Assembly (NCBI GenBank): GCA_030149175.1
Contig: JASBSA010000015.1
Coordinates: forward strand, 1-44,490
Direction of reading: 5' to 3'
Length of the DNA: 44,490 bases
Origin: Winogradskyella sp.
GTDB taxonomy: Bacteria > Bacteroidota > Bacteroidia > Flavobacteriales > Flavobacteriaceae
This document shows, piece after piece, positions 7,388-17,555 of this stretch (position 1 is its first letter; each line of letters opens with the position of its first letter). Below the pieces are notes generated by a model. That model was not told the origin of the DNA and did not search any database. It was given only the letters and a program-made list of their open reading frames with translations. Made by a program: the position numbers and the translations under genes.

Positions 7388-9637
7388 ATGAAATTAAGTC
7401 TCATCTATTCGTATGTACTAGTCGTTTGTTTTATCCTAATAAAGGATGTAAATCACTATGATGCTAACCTAGATAGAGCTACTGTAGTATATGAAACTAT
7501 TTCGTCGAGTGATTTTACAGAGTTTATAAGTCAAGGGCAATTGCGTTTGTCTCTCTATGAAGATAGCGCACTCTCAAACAACCAGTCTCCTGCGGATGGT
7601 TTCTTGATTTTTTTTGATTCCGAGGGCAACAATGACGTTGATATAAACGACGCTTTAGATATTCCTAACTTAGACGAGAATTTTTCAACTAATAATAACG
7701 GTATTTTGCTAAGTATTGAAAGTAGAGCGATACCAGTTAATGAAGAAGAAATTCAATTAGAAGTAAATACGTATAGGAACTCCAATTATACAATAGTGGC
7801 AGAGGGTATTTCCATGCAGTGTGCAACGGCTTTTTTAATAGATGACTATTTGAATATATCTACCGAAATACCACAAAGCGGATTGGTTAATTACAGCTAT
7901 TCCGTAGATTCCGGAGTACCTGCGTCTATTGCAAACGATCGTTTTAAGTTAGTGTTTTCTACAAATTCTTTACAACTTACTTGGAGTGGTTCGGTTTCTA
8001 ACGATTGGAATGACCCAGATAATTGGACACCAAATCAAGTGCCTGGGCTTTGTTCAGAAGTAATACTTTCAGATGCTGAACAGCCACCGTTGATTGCAGG
8101 AGATATAACCATTGCTGCCTTAAATATTTATAGTGGGCAAAATTTAACAGTACCTAATGGAACTACTCTAAACATCACAGGAGATTTAAATATGTTTTCT
8201 GAGTCAGACTCGTATTCTGGTTTATTAGTAAAAGGTACCATAGCAGTAGAGGGAACAACAAAATATCACAGATATACTAATTCAGAATTAAATGATAGAG
8301 ATTTAATTGCACCTCCGTTATCTGGTCAAAGTTGGACTTCCTTTTTAACCAACGAGAATAATTATAATGCAAATATACTGTTTAATAATGGCGCTGTGCC
8401 GCCAAATACAATCTATCTATTTGGCCCTTTTGAAAAAGGTAATGTAGACGACTATGTGGTTTATAACCATGATACTACAGAAACCTTATCCTCTGGTCGT
8501 GGTTATAGGGCTGCAACCAATACTCCTACAGGAGAAGGTAATGGTGAGGCTTTGGTTTTTACTGGGTCTGTTTTAACAGGTTCTGTTAATGTGGCCATTG
8601 AGAACGATTTTACAGGTAGTTTTCCAGAATGGAACCTTATAGGTAATCCTTATGCTTCTTATATAGATGCTAGTGCTTTTTTAAACCATGTTGGGTCTGC
8701 TTCAGGAATGTCAAACCTAAGTTTGTTAGGCGAGAATACTGCGGCTATCTATGGTTATGATGCAAATGATACAGACGAATCAGGGAGTAATTGGACTATT
8801 ACAAATTTACTCGAAGGACCAGCACTGATTGCTCCAGGGCAAGGCTTTTTTGTGTCGTCAAAGTTATCTTCAGCAAATTTGGAGTTTACACCAGAAATGC
8901 AAGTAGAAGGTATCTCTGATGATTTTATAGTTGGTAGAACATTAAGTGAAACCGGTTTTGTGAAAATAAGATTAAGCACATCATCTCAAAGTTCTCTAAC
9001 ATCCATTTATTTCCATAACAATGCGAGTTTGGGTTTAGATATAGGATATGATGCTTCTATTTTTGGTGGAGATGTTTCTGATTTGGCATTATACTCCCAT
9101 TTGGTAGAGGATAATGATGGTATGCCAATGGCAATACAGGCTGTTAATTCCGAAGATATTTCTAATGTTATAATTCCTTTAGGTGTGACTGCTAGCCAGT
9201 ATCAGGAATTAAGGTTTAGTGTTTCTGATATAGCATTATCAAATACAGTTAATATTTATCTTGAGGACGTTGTAGCTAATACAATAACATTACTAAACAA
9301 TACAGATTATGTATTGTTACCTCAAACCAACATTTCAGGGACTGGACGCTTCTTCTTAAGAATAATAGAAGGGGTATTATCAATTACTGAAAATGAATTG
9401 GATACTTTAGATATCTTCTTTATTAGTAGCTCAAAAGAACTAATAATAAAAGGTGAGTTGCAAGAAAATGCTTTATTGATGCTTTACGACTTTCAAGGGC
9501 GAAAAGTGCTAGAGTCCAAACTTGATTTGAATGTCTTTGAAAATCGTGTAAAGCTATCATCCCTTAACCAAGGTGTTTATGTTGTTGAGCTTAGTAATCA
9601 AAGGTTTCAAAAATCAAAGAAGGTTGTTGTCAACTAA
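7388..9637 (+). CDS. T9SS-secreted protein of unknown function
   Basis: A 749-residue protein with a hydrophobic N-terminus acting as signal peptide (LIYSYVLVVCFILI) and a C-terminal type A sorting domain (about residues 665-749, with LMLYDFQGRKVLESKL and LNQGVYVVELS), so it should cross the outer membrane through T9SS and be released or attached. The middle has the motif WNDPDNWTPNQVPG and a long low-homology beta-rich region (WNLIGNPYASYID, APGQGFFV) that often occurs in large flavobacterial secreted proteins. No catalytic residues are recognised. It stands alone between the acidic lipoprotein operon and the PUL regulator, so membership of the PUL is unproven. Confidence 0.85.
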   Translation: MKLSLIYSYVLVVCFILIKDVNHYDANLDRATVVYETISSSDFTEFISQGQLRLSLYEDSALSNNQSPADGFLIFFDSEGNNDVDINDALDIPNLDENFSTNNNGILLSIESRAIPVNEEEIQLEVNTYRNSNYTIVAEGISMQCATAFLIDDYLNISTEIPQSGLVNYSYSVDSGVPASIANDRFKLVFSTNSLQLTWSGSVSNDWNDPDNWTPNQVPGLCSEVILSDAEQPPLIAGDITIAALNIYSGQNLTVPNGTTLNITGDLNMFSESDSYSGLLVKGTIAVEGTTKYHRYTNSELNDRDLIAPPLSGQSWTSFLTNENNYNANILFNNGAVPPNTIYLFGPFEKGNVDDYVVYNHDTTETLSSGRGYRAATNTPTGEGNGEALVFTGSVLTGSVNVAIENDFTGSFPEWNLIGNPYASYIDASAFLNHVGSASGMSNLSLLGENTAAIYGYDANDTDESGSNWTITNLLEGPALIAPGQGFFVSSKLSSANLEFTPEMQVEGISDDFIVGRTLSETGFVKIRLSTSSQSSLTSIYFHNNASLGLDIGYDASIFGGDVSDLALYSHLVEDNDGMPMAIQAVNSEDISNVIIPLGVTASQYQELRFSVSDIALSNTVNIYLEDVVANTITLLNNTDYVLLPQTNISGTGRFFLRIIEGVLSITENELDTLDIFFISSSKELIIKGELQENALLMLYDFQGRKVLESKLDLNVFENRVKLSSLNQGVYVVELSNQRFQKSKKVVVN

Positions 9638-9842
9638 GATGACTTTCAAATCGGTTATGCAGCTTTATATTTCGGGTTATATTTTTGTTTTAGTTATCTA
9701 TTCTTTAGTTACTTTTTTAAAGAATTTACTTTTAACACCTCTACAAAAGTTCCCAAAATCCTTTTATTTGCATATATTAGTACCTTAACAATGATGTTGT
9801 GTTAATGTTTTTTCCTTAAATCATAATTATTCATTAGAAATA

Positions 9843-12641
9843 ATGATAAGCAGAAAGGTCCTATTACTTGTTTTTATAATCTCATCCATTATCCATGGTC
9901 AAGAGATTCCGCCTATACAAATTTTTACGACTCAAGATTATAACGCAGAAGATCAGAATTGGGATATTTCTCAAGACGATGAGGGTGTGATTTATTTTGC
10001 CAACAATAAAGGTCTTTTGAGATATAATGGAGCAAGATGGGAGTTGTTTCCAACTCCGAATCAATCTATTTTAAGGTCGGTTAATATTATCAACTCTAAA
10101 ATCTACTCAGGTAGCTACATGGATTTTGGTTATTGGGAAAAAGATAGCTACGGTGGGCTAACATACACATCTTTAATAGATAGTCATGGTATACAACCAA
10201 AAGAGGATGAGCAGTTTTGGGATATTATAGAGATAGATAATTACATTTTATTTCAATCATTAGATAGAATATATATATATGGCGTTGATACAAATGATTT
10301 TAAGATTATAGATTCTAATCAGAGGATAAACAAAATTTTTAAAGTTGGCGAGACCATATATTTTCAAAAGAACGGCGAGGGTATTTGTGAAATATTAAAT
10401 GGCGAGGAAAAACTCATTCTGTCATCAGAAAAATTTCTAAATCATGAAATTGTTAACATATATAAAGTTGACGAGACATTATTGTTGGTAACTAAGGAAA
10501 ATGGTGTTTATGAATATCGGAATGATGAAGTTTATATATGGGATAATAAGGGGAATGATGTAATTAAGGATTTAAGTATTTACAGTAGTATACAACTTAA
10601 CGATGGGAGTTTCATTTTTGGTACTATCTCAGAGGGTATTTTACATATAAACTCCAAAGGAGATAGAATATTAAAAATAAATCAGTCGGGTGGATTAAGC
10701 AACAATACTGTATTGTCTGCCTTAGAAGATAAACAGGGCAACTTATGGTTGGGTTTAGACAATGGTATTAATTGTGTAAACTTAAACTCACCTTATAGAG
10801 TTTATAAAGATAAACAGGGTGTTTTGGGAACTATCTATGCATCTGTAAAAGTTGGTGATAATCTCTATTTAGGAACTAACCAGGGACTTTTTTATAAGGA
10901 CGTAAAAAATGACTCTAAGTTCAGTTTTATTGAAAAAACCAAAGGTCAGGTCTGGAGTCTAAAGACTATAAAGGGCACATTGTTTTGTGGCCACGATAAA
11001 GGCACTTTTATAATAGAAAACAATAAGGCAGAACTTTTAAATGGGGACATAGGATCTTGGGTTTTAAATGAAATCCAAGATACGCCTAATTTAATTTTAC
11101 AAGGCAGCTACGAAGGATTAAGTGTGTTAGAATTCCAAGACGGAACTTGGTCGTTTAGAAATAAAATCATTGGCTTTGATATGTCTTCTCGTTACTTTGA
11201 GTTTGTAAATCCAAATGAACTTATAATTAATCACGAGTACAAGGGCGTTTATAAGGTAAAATTAGATTCTACCTACAGTAAGGTTTTAGACTTCAAAAAA
11301 TTAGATATAGAAGAAGGGCCTAAATCAAGTATTGCTAAATACCAAGAACATATACTTTATTGTAATAAGAATGGTGTCTACAGCTATAATCAGCAAAAAT
11401 CAGAGTTTATAAGAAATGAGGATTTGAGTGAGTTGATAGAGGGTCAGAATTATTTTTCGGGTAAATTAGTGTATGAAAAAATTAATGATAGGTTATGGCT
11501 ATTCAATAAAAATAGTATCCTCTATGTAGAACCAGGAACACTTTCAGAGAAGCCTAAGGTTAATAATGTTCCTATTCCACATGAACTTAGAAATAGTAAA
11601 GTGGGATACGAAAACATACTTAATATAGATGGAGACGAGTATTTAATTGGAGCAAATGATGGTTACCTGGTAGTTAATCTAAACAAACTCAATCTTGACT
11701 CAAAAGAAGTGGCTATAAATAGTATTTCTTTCAGCTCACTACACAATGAATCCATTAATTTAGATGTTAACGAACCTGCAGAATTAGAGAATAAGAATAA
11801 TAGTATTCTGTTTAAATATAATGTAACAGATTTTAATAAGTTTTCAAATACAAAGTACAAGTACCGATTAGTTGGTATTTATGACTATTGGAGCAATTGG
11901 TCTGCAAAATCAGAAGTTCATTTTGAAAATCTACCTCATGGAGACTATACCTTTGAAGTTAAAGCACATCTAGGTGGAATTGAGTCTAATAATACAGCCT
12001 CTTATAGTTTCGTTATAGAGAAGCCATGGTATTTAAAACCTATGGCAATTGCTACCTATATTATTTTTGGATTATTGTTCCTTTTTCTAATACAGTATTT
12101 TAATAGTAGATATTACAAGAAACAAAAACAAAAACTATTAGAAAAGAAGCAAAGAGAATTAGAGCTAGAACAGCTAGAAAACCAAAGACAACTCATTCAG
12201 TTTAAAAACCAGAACTTACAATTAGATATTGAGAACAAAAACAGAGAGCTAGGTACTGCAACTATGAATTTAGTAAAACGAAACGAGCTACTGAACAGTA
12301 TTAAAGAAGAGCTCTCTAAAAGCAAGTCTTTAAGCGATGTAAAAAAAGTAATAAAACTTATCAACTCTAACCTGAATAACACAAGTGATTGGAAATTGTT
12401 TGAAGAAGCATTCAATAACGTAGATAAAGATTTTTTGAAGAGAATAAAATCACTTCATCCATCTATAACACCAAATGATTTAAGATTATGTGCTTATTTG
12501 AGGTTAAATTTGTCTTCTAAAGAGATCGCGCCACTATTAAATATCTCTCATAAAAGTGTTGAGGTTAAACGATATCGTTTGCGTAAAAAAATGGGATTAG
12601 ACCACGAGCAGAGTCTTACAGACTATATTTTAGATTTATAA
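9843..12641 (+). CDS. Transmembrane PUL regulator: propeller sensor, Y_Y_Y, LuxR HTH
   Basis: A 932-residue one-component sensor-regulator. After a signal peptide (ending IIHGQ) come periplasmic beta-propeller repeats (WDISQDDEGVIYFANNKGLL, ALEDKQGNLWLGLDNGINCV), then a Y_Y_Y domain at about 660-722 (KYRLVGIYDYWSNWS), one transmembrane helix at about 733-753, a coiled coil at about 757-830, and a C-terminal LuxR/GerE-type helix-turn-helix at about 860-925 (SSKEIAPLLNISHKSVEVKR). Unlike hybrid two-component PUL sensors it has no histidine kinase, receiver or AraC domain. It lies 237 bases upstream of susC on the same strand, the usual place for a PUL activator, and probably senses glucan oligosaccharides in the periplasm and activates susC and downstream genes. 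How a membrane-bound helix-turn-helix reaches DNA is not shown by the sequence. Confidence 0.88.
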   Translation: MISRKVLLLVFIISSIIHGQEIPPIQIFTTQDYNAEDQNWDISQDDEGVIYFANNKGLLRYNGARWELFPTPNQSILRSVNIINSKIYSGSYMDFGYWEKDSYGGLTYTSLIDSHGIQPKEDEQFWDIIEIDNYILFQSLDRIYIYGVDTNDFKIIDSNQRINKIFKVGETIYFQKNGEGICEILNGEEKLILSSEKFLNHEIVNIYKVDETLLLVTKENGVYEYRNDEVYIWDNKGNDVIKDLSIYSSIQLNDGSFIFGTISEGILHINSKGDRILKINQSGGLSNNTVLSALEDKQGNLWLGLDNGINCVNLNSPYRVYKDKQGVLGTIYASVKVGDNLYLGTNQGLFYKDVKNDSKFSFIEKTKGQVWSLKTIKGTLFCGHDKGTFIIENNKAELLNGDIGSWVLNEIQDTPNLILQGSYEGLSVLEFQDGTWSFRNKIIGFDMSSRYFEFVNPNELIINHEYKGVYKVKLDSTYSKVLDFKKLDIEEGPKSSIAKYQEHILYCNKNGVYSYNQQKSEFIRNEDLSELIEGQNYFSGKLVYEKINDRLWLFNKNSILYVEPGTLSEKPKVNNVPIPHELRNSKVGYENILNIDGDEYLIGANDGYLVVNLNKLNLDSKEVAINSISFSSLHNESINLDVNEPAELENKNNSILFKYNVTDFNKFSNTKYKYRLVGIYDYWSNWSAKSEVHFENLPHGDYTFEVKAHLGGIESNNTASYSFVIEKPWYLKPMAIATYIIFGLLFLFLIQYFNSRYYKKQKQKLLEKKQRELELEQLENQRQLIQFKNQNLQLDIENKNRELGTATMNLVKRNELLNSIKEELSKSKSLSDVKKVIKLINSNLNNTSDWKLFEEAFNNVDKDFLKRIKSLHPSITPNDLRLCAYLRLNLSSKEIAPLLNISHKSVEVKRYRLRKKMGLDHEQSLTDYILDL

Positions 12642-12663
12642 ATAGGTAAAACCCTCTGTTTCA

Positions 12664-12685
12664 ACCTATACATTACCTATACATT
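12664..12685 (+). promoter_or_regulatory. Tandem 11-bp direct repeat upstream of susC
   Basis: ACCTATACATT occurs twice in direct succession (12664-12674 and 12675-12685), one helical turn apart. It lies 193 bases before the susC start, just after the LuxR-type regulator gene. Such spacing suits side-by-side binding of a regulator; that role is inferred. Confidence 0.4.
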
Positions 12686-12693
12686 TTATTGTT

Positions 12694-12706
12694 TTTGCAC
12701 TGCAAA
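12694..12706 (+). promoter_or_regulatory. Palindromic operator candidate upstream of susC
   Basis: TTTGCA and TGCAAA flank a single C, giving a perfect 6-bp inverted repeat. It lies eight bases after the tandem 11-bp repeat in the same intergenic region. It is too compact and T-poor to be a terminator. Regulator binding is inferred. Confidence 0.35.
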
Positions 12707-12878
12707 CAGTAGTTATGCTGATATTAAAGATTAGCTGAAATACTTGATTTAACAGCCTTTTAACATCATATTATCATTTTTTTATACTATTTTTTAAGTT
12801 GTATATTATTTGTATAGCCTTTTTTTGAGATTTCCATAAATTTTTATTTTAAGTTGCTAGGACTAATCTAACTAACTT

Positions 12879-15800
12879 ATGAAAATCAAATTTTTAACAT
12901 TCTTGGCTATGTTTTTTTGTTTACTAGTCAATAGCCAAAATGTAGATGTTTCAGGTACAGTTACAGAAGCATCTTCAGGTCAGCCGCTTCCAGGTGTTAA
13001 CGTATTGATTAAAAATACATCAAGGGGGGCCTCAACGGACTTTGATGGCAATTTTACATTGAATGATGTGCCTTTAAATTCCGTTATCGTAGTTTCTTAT
13101 TTGGGGTTTATAACTCAAGAAATTACCATTAAAAATTCAGAGCCATTAAGTATTATCTTGCAAGAAGACGCACAATCTTTAAACGAGGTTGTGGTCATTG
13201 GGTACGGAACCCAGACAAAAAAAGAGGTTACAGGTGCAGTAAGTGTTCTAGACTCTGAATCTATCGAAAAACTCAATCCTGTCAGGGTAGAACAGGCCAT
13301 TCAAGGTCAAATAGCGGGTGTTAATATTACATCAGCTTCTGGTTCACCAGGTAGTGGGCTTAACATTAGGATTAGAGGTATAACTACAAACGGTAATAAT
13401 GCACCTTTAATTCTGGTAGATGGTAATCGTATATCAGATTTATCAGTATTAAATCCAAACGATATTAAATCCATTAATGTTCTAAAAGACGCAACTGCAG
13501 GTATTTATGGTGTGCAAGCGGCCAATGGAGTCATTTTAATTACAACAAAGTCTGGTAGAAAAAATACTGGACTAAAATTTCAATTAGATACCTATACTGG
13601 GCAGCAATTCACTAGTAAAAAGATGGATTTAATGAATGCCAGAGATTTTGCTATATACGTAAATGATGCGGCAGATGCCACAGAGTTTTTTGTATATCCA
13701 AATTCAGGCACAGATTGGCAAGACGAAGTTTTTGAAAATGCATGGATATCAAATGTAAGCCTCAATATGACGGGAGGTACTGAAAAATCAGCGTATTCTG
13801 CTGGTATTTCATATTTAAATCAAGACGGTATTGTTGGTGGTAGTAAAAATAATTTTGAGCGTCTAACGGCAAGACTTAATTTTCAATACGATATTTTACC
13901 AAACTTAAAACTTACAGCAAACGGACTTCACACCCTATCAGAAAAACAAAACTTAGCAGAAGGTGGTATTGGAGCTGTATTGTACAATGCGGTAAATATA
14001 AATCCAACCATGCCTGTTTTTAATCCCAATGACGACCCTTTGTTAGATTTTGATAATTATGCATTGGCTAATGATATTACACAAATTGAAATTGTAAATC
14101 CGGTAGCACAAATTAACGATACGTACAATACGACTAGAGTTGCTAGATGGAGTGGAGTACTCGGATTGGAGTATACGTTTTGGAATCATTTTACGGCAAC
14201 TTCTCGCTTTCAGGGTAATCATGCCAATGTAAGAGATGATATCTTTAGACCTGAAGTATATTATGGTGGAGGTAAGTCTTTGAACACTGTAAACTCTTTT
14301 GCTGCCTTAAGTGATGATGTGGTATTTAATGAAGTTGTTGATTTTGGTGCTGATTTTACAGATTTTTTGTTTGATAATTTCCTTACTTATGAAAATACAT
14401 TTAACGGTAAGCATCATATAACAGCTCTAGCAGGGATTACCTTTTCTAGAGAAAAAGGTCGCTTTTATGGTGACATAGGAAGAACAAATATGGGTACCAA
14501 TGAGCTTGGGCAGACAATTTACGATGAAGGTATGGAAAGACAACCGCGTTTTACAGAAGCAGACTTAGAAAATGGTTTTGATTGGTTTGATTCTCGTTTG
14601 TTTTCAACATTCTTTAGAATTCAATACGATTATAAAGGAAAATATTTATTCTCATTTCTAATGAGAAGAGACCTTTCATCTAGGTTTTCAGCAGAAAACA
14701 ATAACAATGTAGGGTATTTTCCTTCTGGATCTATTGGATGGAATGTGTCTGACGAAAATTTTATGCAAAACATTAGTTGGATAGATAACTTAAAGTTTAG
14801 AGCTAGTTATGGTATAATAGGTAATGACAGAATAGGTCCTTTGTTTGGTTCAATAACTAGATTGGATGGTCAAGCTACAATTGATAACGGTTTTAACGAA
14901 TTACTATTTGGCTTGTCACCAGGTACACCTGGCAACCCAGACCTAAAGTGGGAGGAACAAGAGACTGCCAACGTTGGTTTAGACCTTCGTTTATTTAACA
15001 ATAAAGTGAGTATTACAACAGATTATTACAGGAAACAAACTAAAGATTTGTTATTGGATCCACAGGCCTCTGCATTAATCGGTGTTGGTGCGCCTGGTAC
15101 TGGCTTTTCATTTGTAAATGCTGGTACAGTCCGTAATACGGGCTTAGAATTTGCAATCGGCTATAATGATAATATTGGTGATGATTTTCAATTCAATATT
15201 AACTTTAATATGACAACTATAGACAACGAAGTAGTTTCTTTAAACGGAAGAACTGCGCCAGTGGGTGGTGAGTATGGTGTTGGTCTTGGTATCACCGATA
15301 TAACGCGCATGGTTCCTGGTTTGCCTTTAGGCTATTATCATGGTTATAAGACCAATGGTATTTTCCAAACTCAAGCAGAGATAGATGCCCTAGATGCAGC
15401 ATCTCCTAATGGCACTTATGTAGATAGTAGTATTGGAGAAGTAGCACCAGGCGATTTAAGATTTGTTGATGTTAATGGTGATGGTGAGATAACCGCAGAT
15501 GACAGAACTAATATTGGCAATCCAATACCAGATGCAACTTTTGGTCTAAATATAGGATTTACGTACAAGAATGTAGATTTCAGTGCTAATGCCTTTGCCT
15601 CTGTAGGTCACGAAATGATTAGAAATTATGAACGCAAGGATTTGTATGCCAACAGGGGTACTTATATGTTAGAAAGATGGCAAGGTACAGGTACAAGCAA
15701 TTCTGTGCCAAGGGCTGTTTCAGGAGCAAACATCAACACCGATCAATTTTCGGATTTTCATGTAGAGGATGCCTCATTCTTGCGATTACAAAACGTACAA

Positions 15801-16010
15801 ATCGGATATACGTTTGGAGAAAAATTCAATTCAACTGTTGGAGTTGATAAATTTAGAATTTATCTTTCTGGTAATAATCTATTTACACTTACAGATTATT
15901 TTGGTTTTGATCCTTCTGCCAACTCTGGTGCTCCACTTGGTGGTGGAATAGATAACGGTTTTTATCCGGTTGCAGCGTCTTATTTATTAGGAATTAATTT
16001 AAACTTTTAA
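12879..16010 (+). CDS. susC: SusC/RagA-type TonB-dependent glycan transporter
   Basis: A 1043-residue outer-membrane SusC-family transporter, which imports glycan oligosaccharides in partnership with a SusD lid. It has a signal peptide ending LLVNSQ, a carboxypeptidase-regulatory-like domain at about 24-100 (VSGTVTEASSGQPLPGVNVL), the TonB box-like EVVVIGYG, a plug domain (about 115-225, with IRIRGI, APLILVDG and ILKDATAGIYG-type motif KDATAGIYGVQAANGVI), and a beta-barrel ending LLGINLNF. There is no STN domain, so it is a transport rather than a signalling receptor. The susD gene follows after five bases. It begins the PUL structural genes, downstream of the LuxR-type regulator. Confidence 0.97.
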   Translation: MKIKFLTFLAMFFCLLVNSQNVDVSGTVTEASSGQPLPGVNVLIKNTSRGASTDFDGNFTLNDVPLNSVIVVSYLGFITQEITIKNSEPLSIILQEDAQSLNEVVVIGYGTQTKKEVTGAVSVLDSESIEKLNPVRVEQAIQGQIAGVNITSASGSPGSGLNIRIRGITTNGNNAPLILVDGNRISDLSVLNPNDIKSINVLKDATAGIYGVQAANGVILITTKSGRKNTGLKFQLDTYTGQQFTSKKMDLMNARDFAIYVNDAADATEFFVYPNSGTDWQDEVFENAWISNVSLNMTGGTEKSAYSAGISYLNQDGIVGGSKNNFERLTARLNFQYDILPNLKLTANGLHTLSEKQNLAEGGIGAVLYNAVNINPTMPVFNPNDDPLLDFDNYALANDITQIEIVNPVAQINDTYNTTRVARWSGVLGLEYTFWNHFTATSRFQGNHANVRDDIFRPEVYYGGGKSLNTVNSFAALSDDVVFNEVVDFGADFTDFLFDNFLTYENTFNGKHHITALAGITFSREKGRFYGDIGRTNMGTNELGQTIYDEGMERQPRFTEADLENGFDWFDSRLFSTFFRIQYDYKGKYLFSFLMRRDLSSRFSAENNNNVGYFPSGSIGWNVSDENFMQNISWIDNLKFRASYGIIGNDRIGPLFGSITRLDGQATIDNGFNELLFGLSPGTPGNPDLKWEEQETANVGLDLRLFNNKVSITTDYYRKQTKDLLLDPQASALIGVGAPGTGFSFVNAGTVRNTGLEFAIGYNDNIGDDFQFNINFNMTTIDNEVVSLNGRTAPVGGEYGVGLGITDITRMVPGLPLGYYHGYKTNGIFQTQAEIDALDAASPNGTYVDSSIGEVAPGDLRFVDVNGDGEITADDRTNIGNPIPDATFGLNIGFTYKNVDFSANAFASVGHEMIRNYERKDLYANRGTYMLERWQGTGTSNSVPRAVSGANINTDQFSDFHVEDASFLRLQNVQIGYTFGEKFNSTVGVDKFRIYLSGNNLFTLTDYFGFDPSANSGAPLGGGIDNGFYPVAASYLLGINLNF

Positions 16011-16015
16011 TAGTT

Positions 16016-17527
16016 ATGAAAAGGAAATTAATAATTTTATTTAGCTTCATTGCCCTTTACACAATAAGTTGTACCGACGATTTTGTTGAGGTAGAACCAG
16101 ATGGGTTTAATGATTCGGATTTCTTCAACAATCAAGAAGAATACGAAAGTGCATTAATAGGTGCTTACGATATGTTACAGGCAACGTTTTGGAACGTTCT
16201 TACTGGTATTGTCGCCTCACCAGATTATGCTGCTGGTGGTGATGAGTTTAATTACGATCAGCCTACACTACAAAATATAAACCTGATGATACACACACCA
16301 TCGGACGAAAACCAACTACGAAGTATTTGGGGACTTATGTACGCAGGTTTAAACAGGGCTAATTTTATCTTAGAATTTAAAAACAAGACCGATTTTGAAG
16401 GTAAAGACGAGATTATTGCAGAAGCCTATTTTCTTAGAGCGTATTATACCTTTGAGCTAGCAAAATTCTTTGGCAATGTGCCTTTAAAAACTGAAGATAG
16501 AAATGGAGCTTTAAGAATTAAAGACGAGCGTATTTTTCCTGAAGATGAGTTTAGTATGGAAAGAGTTTCTGATATAGCTACTACATACAGCTTAATCGAA
16601 GAAGATTTAAAGGAAGCAATTCCAAGCCTTCCAGTAACTCAAGACTTACCATATGAAGTTACTAAGGGAGCGGCTCAAGCCCTGTTGGGCAAGGTGTATT
16701 TATATCACGGTAAATTCGATCAGACAAAATATACTGAAGCAGCTACTGTTTTAAACCAAGTGATTTCAAGTAATCAATATACATTAACAACAGGATCTAA
16801 TTACCAGATGCTTTTTGAAGGAGAAGGAGAAAATAGTTCAGAAGCTGTTTTCGAAATTCAATACACAGGAATACAAGCAGCAGGTTGGGGATGTATAGAA
16901 TGTAGCCAAGGTACATACTTTCCGCAATTTTGTGGGCCAAGATCACCATTTAGTAATGCAACTTACAATGCTGGTTGGGGTTTTTGTTTGCCTTCAGTTG
17001 AGCTATATGATCTTTTCGAAGATGATGATGCAAGACGAGACGTTACTTTTTTCGACTTAAGAGATGCACAAGATTCATATACTCAAAGTAGAGATGATAC
17101 CGGATTGTTCAACAGAAAGTACATGCCTCGTAAAGCAGATGACGGTGTAGGTGCTGACCCATTAAACTATTCACAAAACTACCGCGCTATTAGATATGCA
17201 GATGTTTTACTAATGGCAGCTGAGGCGGAAGCTCAAAGTGGAGGTAGTAATGCAGAAAACTACTTAAATCAAGTTAGAGCCAGAGCTTATGGAGATAATA
17301 GCCATGATTATACTACTGCTGAAGGCGGCTTGTTAGAAGCTATTTATTTAGAGAGACGCAAGGAAATGGCGGGAGAAGGACATGGCTTCTTTGATTTAGT
17401 TAGAACAGATAGAGCGGCCTCTAATATAGAAGGGTTCGTGTCCAATAAAAACGAAGTTTTCCCAATCCCATTAATTGAGCTTCAATTGGCTCAGGCCGAA
17501 GAACGATGGGGAAATCCTGGATATTAA
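16016..17527 (+). CDS. susD: SusD/RagB surface glycan-binding lipoprotein
   Basis: A 503-residue lipoprotein with lipobox at Cys19 (LYTISC) followed by TDD, an acidic surface-export tail. The SusD fold is shown by the N-terminal TPR-like region (SALIGAYDMLQ, WGLMYAGLNRANFIL, AEAYFLRAYYTFELAKFFG) and the C-terminal RagB region (NYRAIRYADVLLMAAEAEAQ, YLNQVRARA, IYLERRKEMAGEGHGFFDLV). It should form the lid of the SusC transporter and bind glucan at the cell surface. It starts five bases after susC, so the two are translationally close and co-transcribed. Substrate specificity cannot be read from sequence; the neighbouring GH16, GH17, GH30 and GH149-like genes point to beta-1,3/1,6-glucan. Confidence 0.97.
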   Translation: MKRKLIILFSFIALYTISCTDDFVEVEPDGFNDSDFFNNQEEYESALIGAYDMLQATFWNVLTGIVASPDYAAGGDEFNYDQPTLQNINLMIHTPSDENQLRSIWGLMYAGLNRANFILEFKNKTDFEGKDEIIAEAYFLRAYYTFELAKFFGNVPLKTEDRNGALRIKDERIFPEDEFSMERVSDIATTYSLIEEDLKEAIPSLPVTQDLPYEVTKGAAQALLGKVYLYHGKFDQTKYTEAATVLNQVISSNQYTLTTGSNYQMLFEGEGENSSEAVFEIQYTGIQAAGWGCIECSQGTYFPQFCGPRSPFSNATYNAGWGFCLPSVELYDLFEDDDARRDVTFFDLRDAQDSYTQSRDDTGLFNRKYMPRKADDGVGADPLNYSQNYRAIRYADVLLMAAEAEAQSGGSNAENYLNQVRARAYGDNSHDYTTAEGGLLEAIYLERRKEMAGEGHGFFDLVRTDRAASNIEGFVSNKNEVFPIPLIELQLAQAEERWGNPGY

Positions 17528-17555
17528 AAAAGTGTTGAACAAAAATTAGATTAAA

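Noticed and set aside
9573-9788. 71-residue plus-strand frame starting inside the T9SS gene and running into the gap
   Set aside because: It overlaps the end of a real gene in another frame. It looks hydrophobic, but only because the gap is AT-rich.
12797-12816. susC -7 box candidate (TATTATTTG)
   Set aside because: The spacing within the box is one base too long and no -33 TTTG lies at the right distance, so I do not call a promoter.
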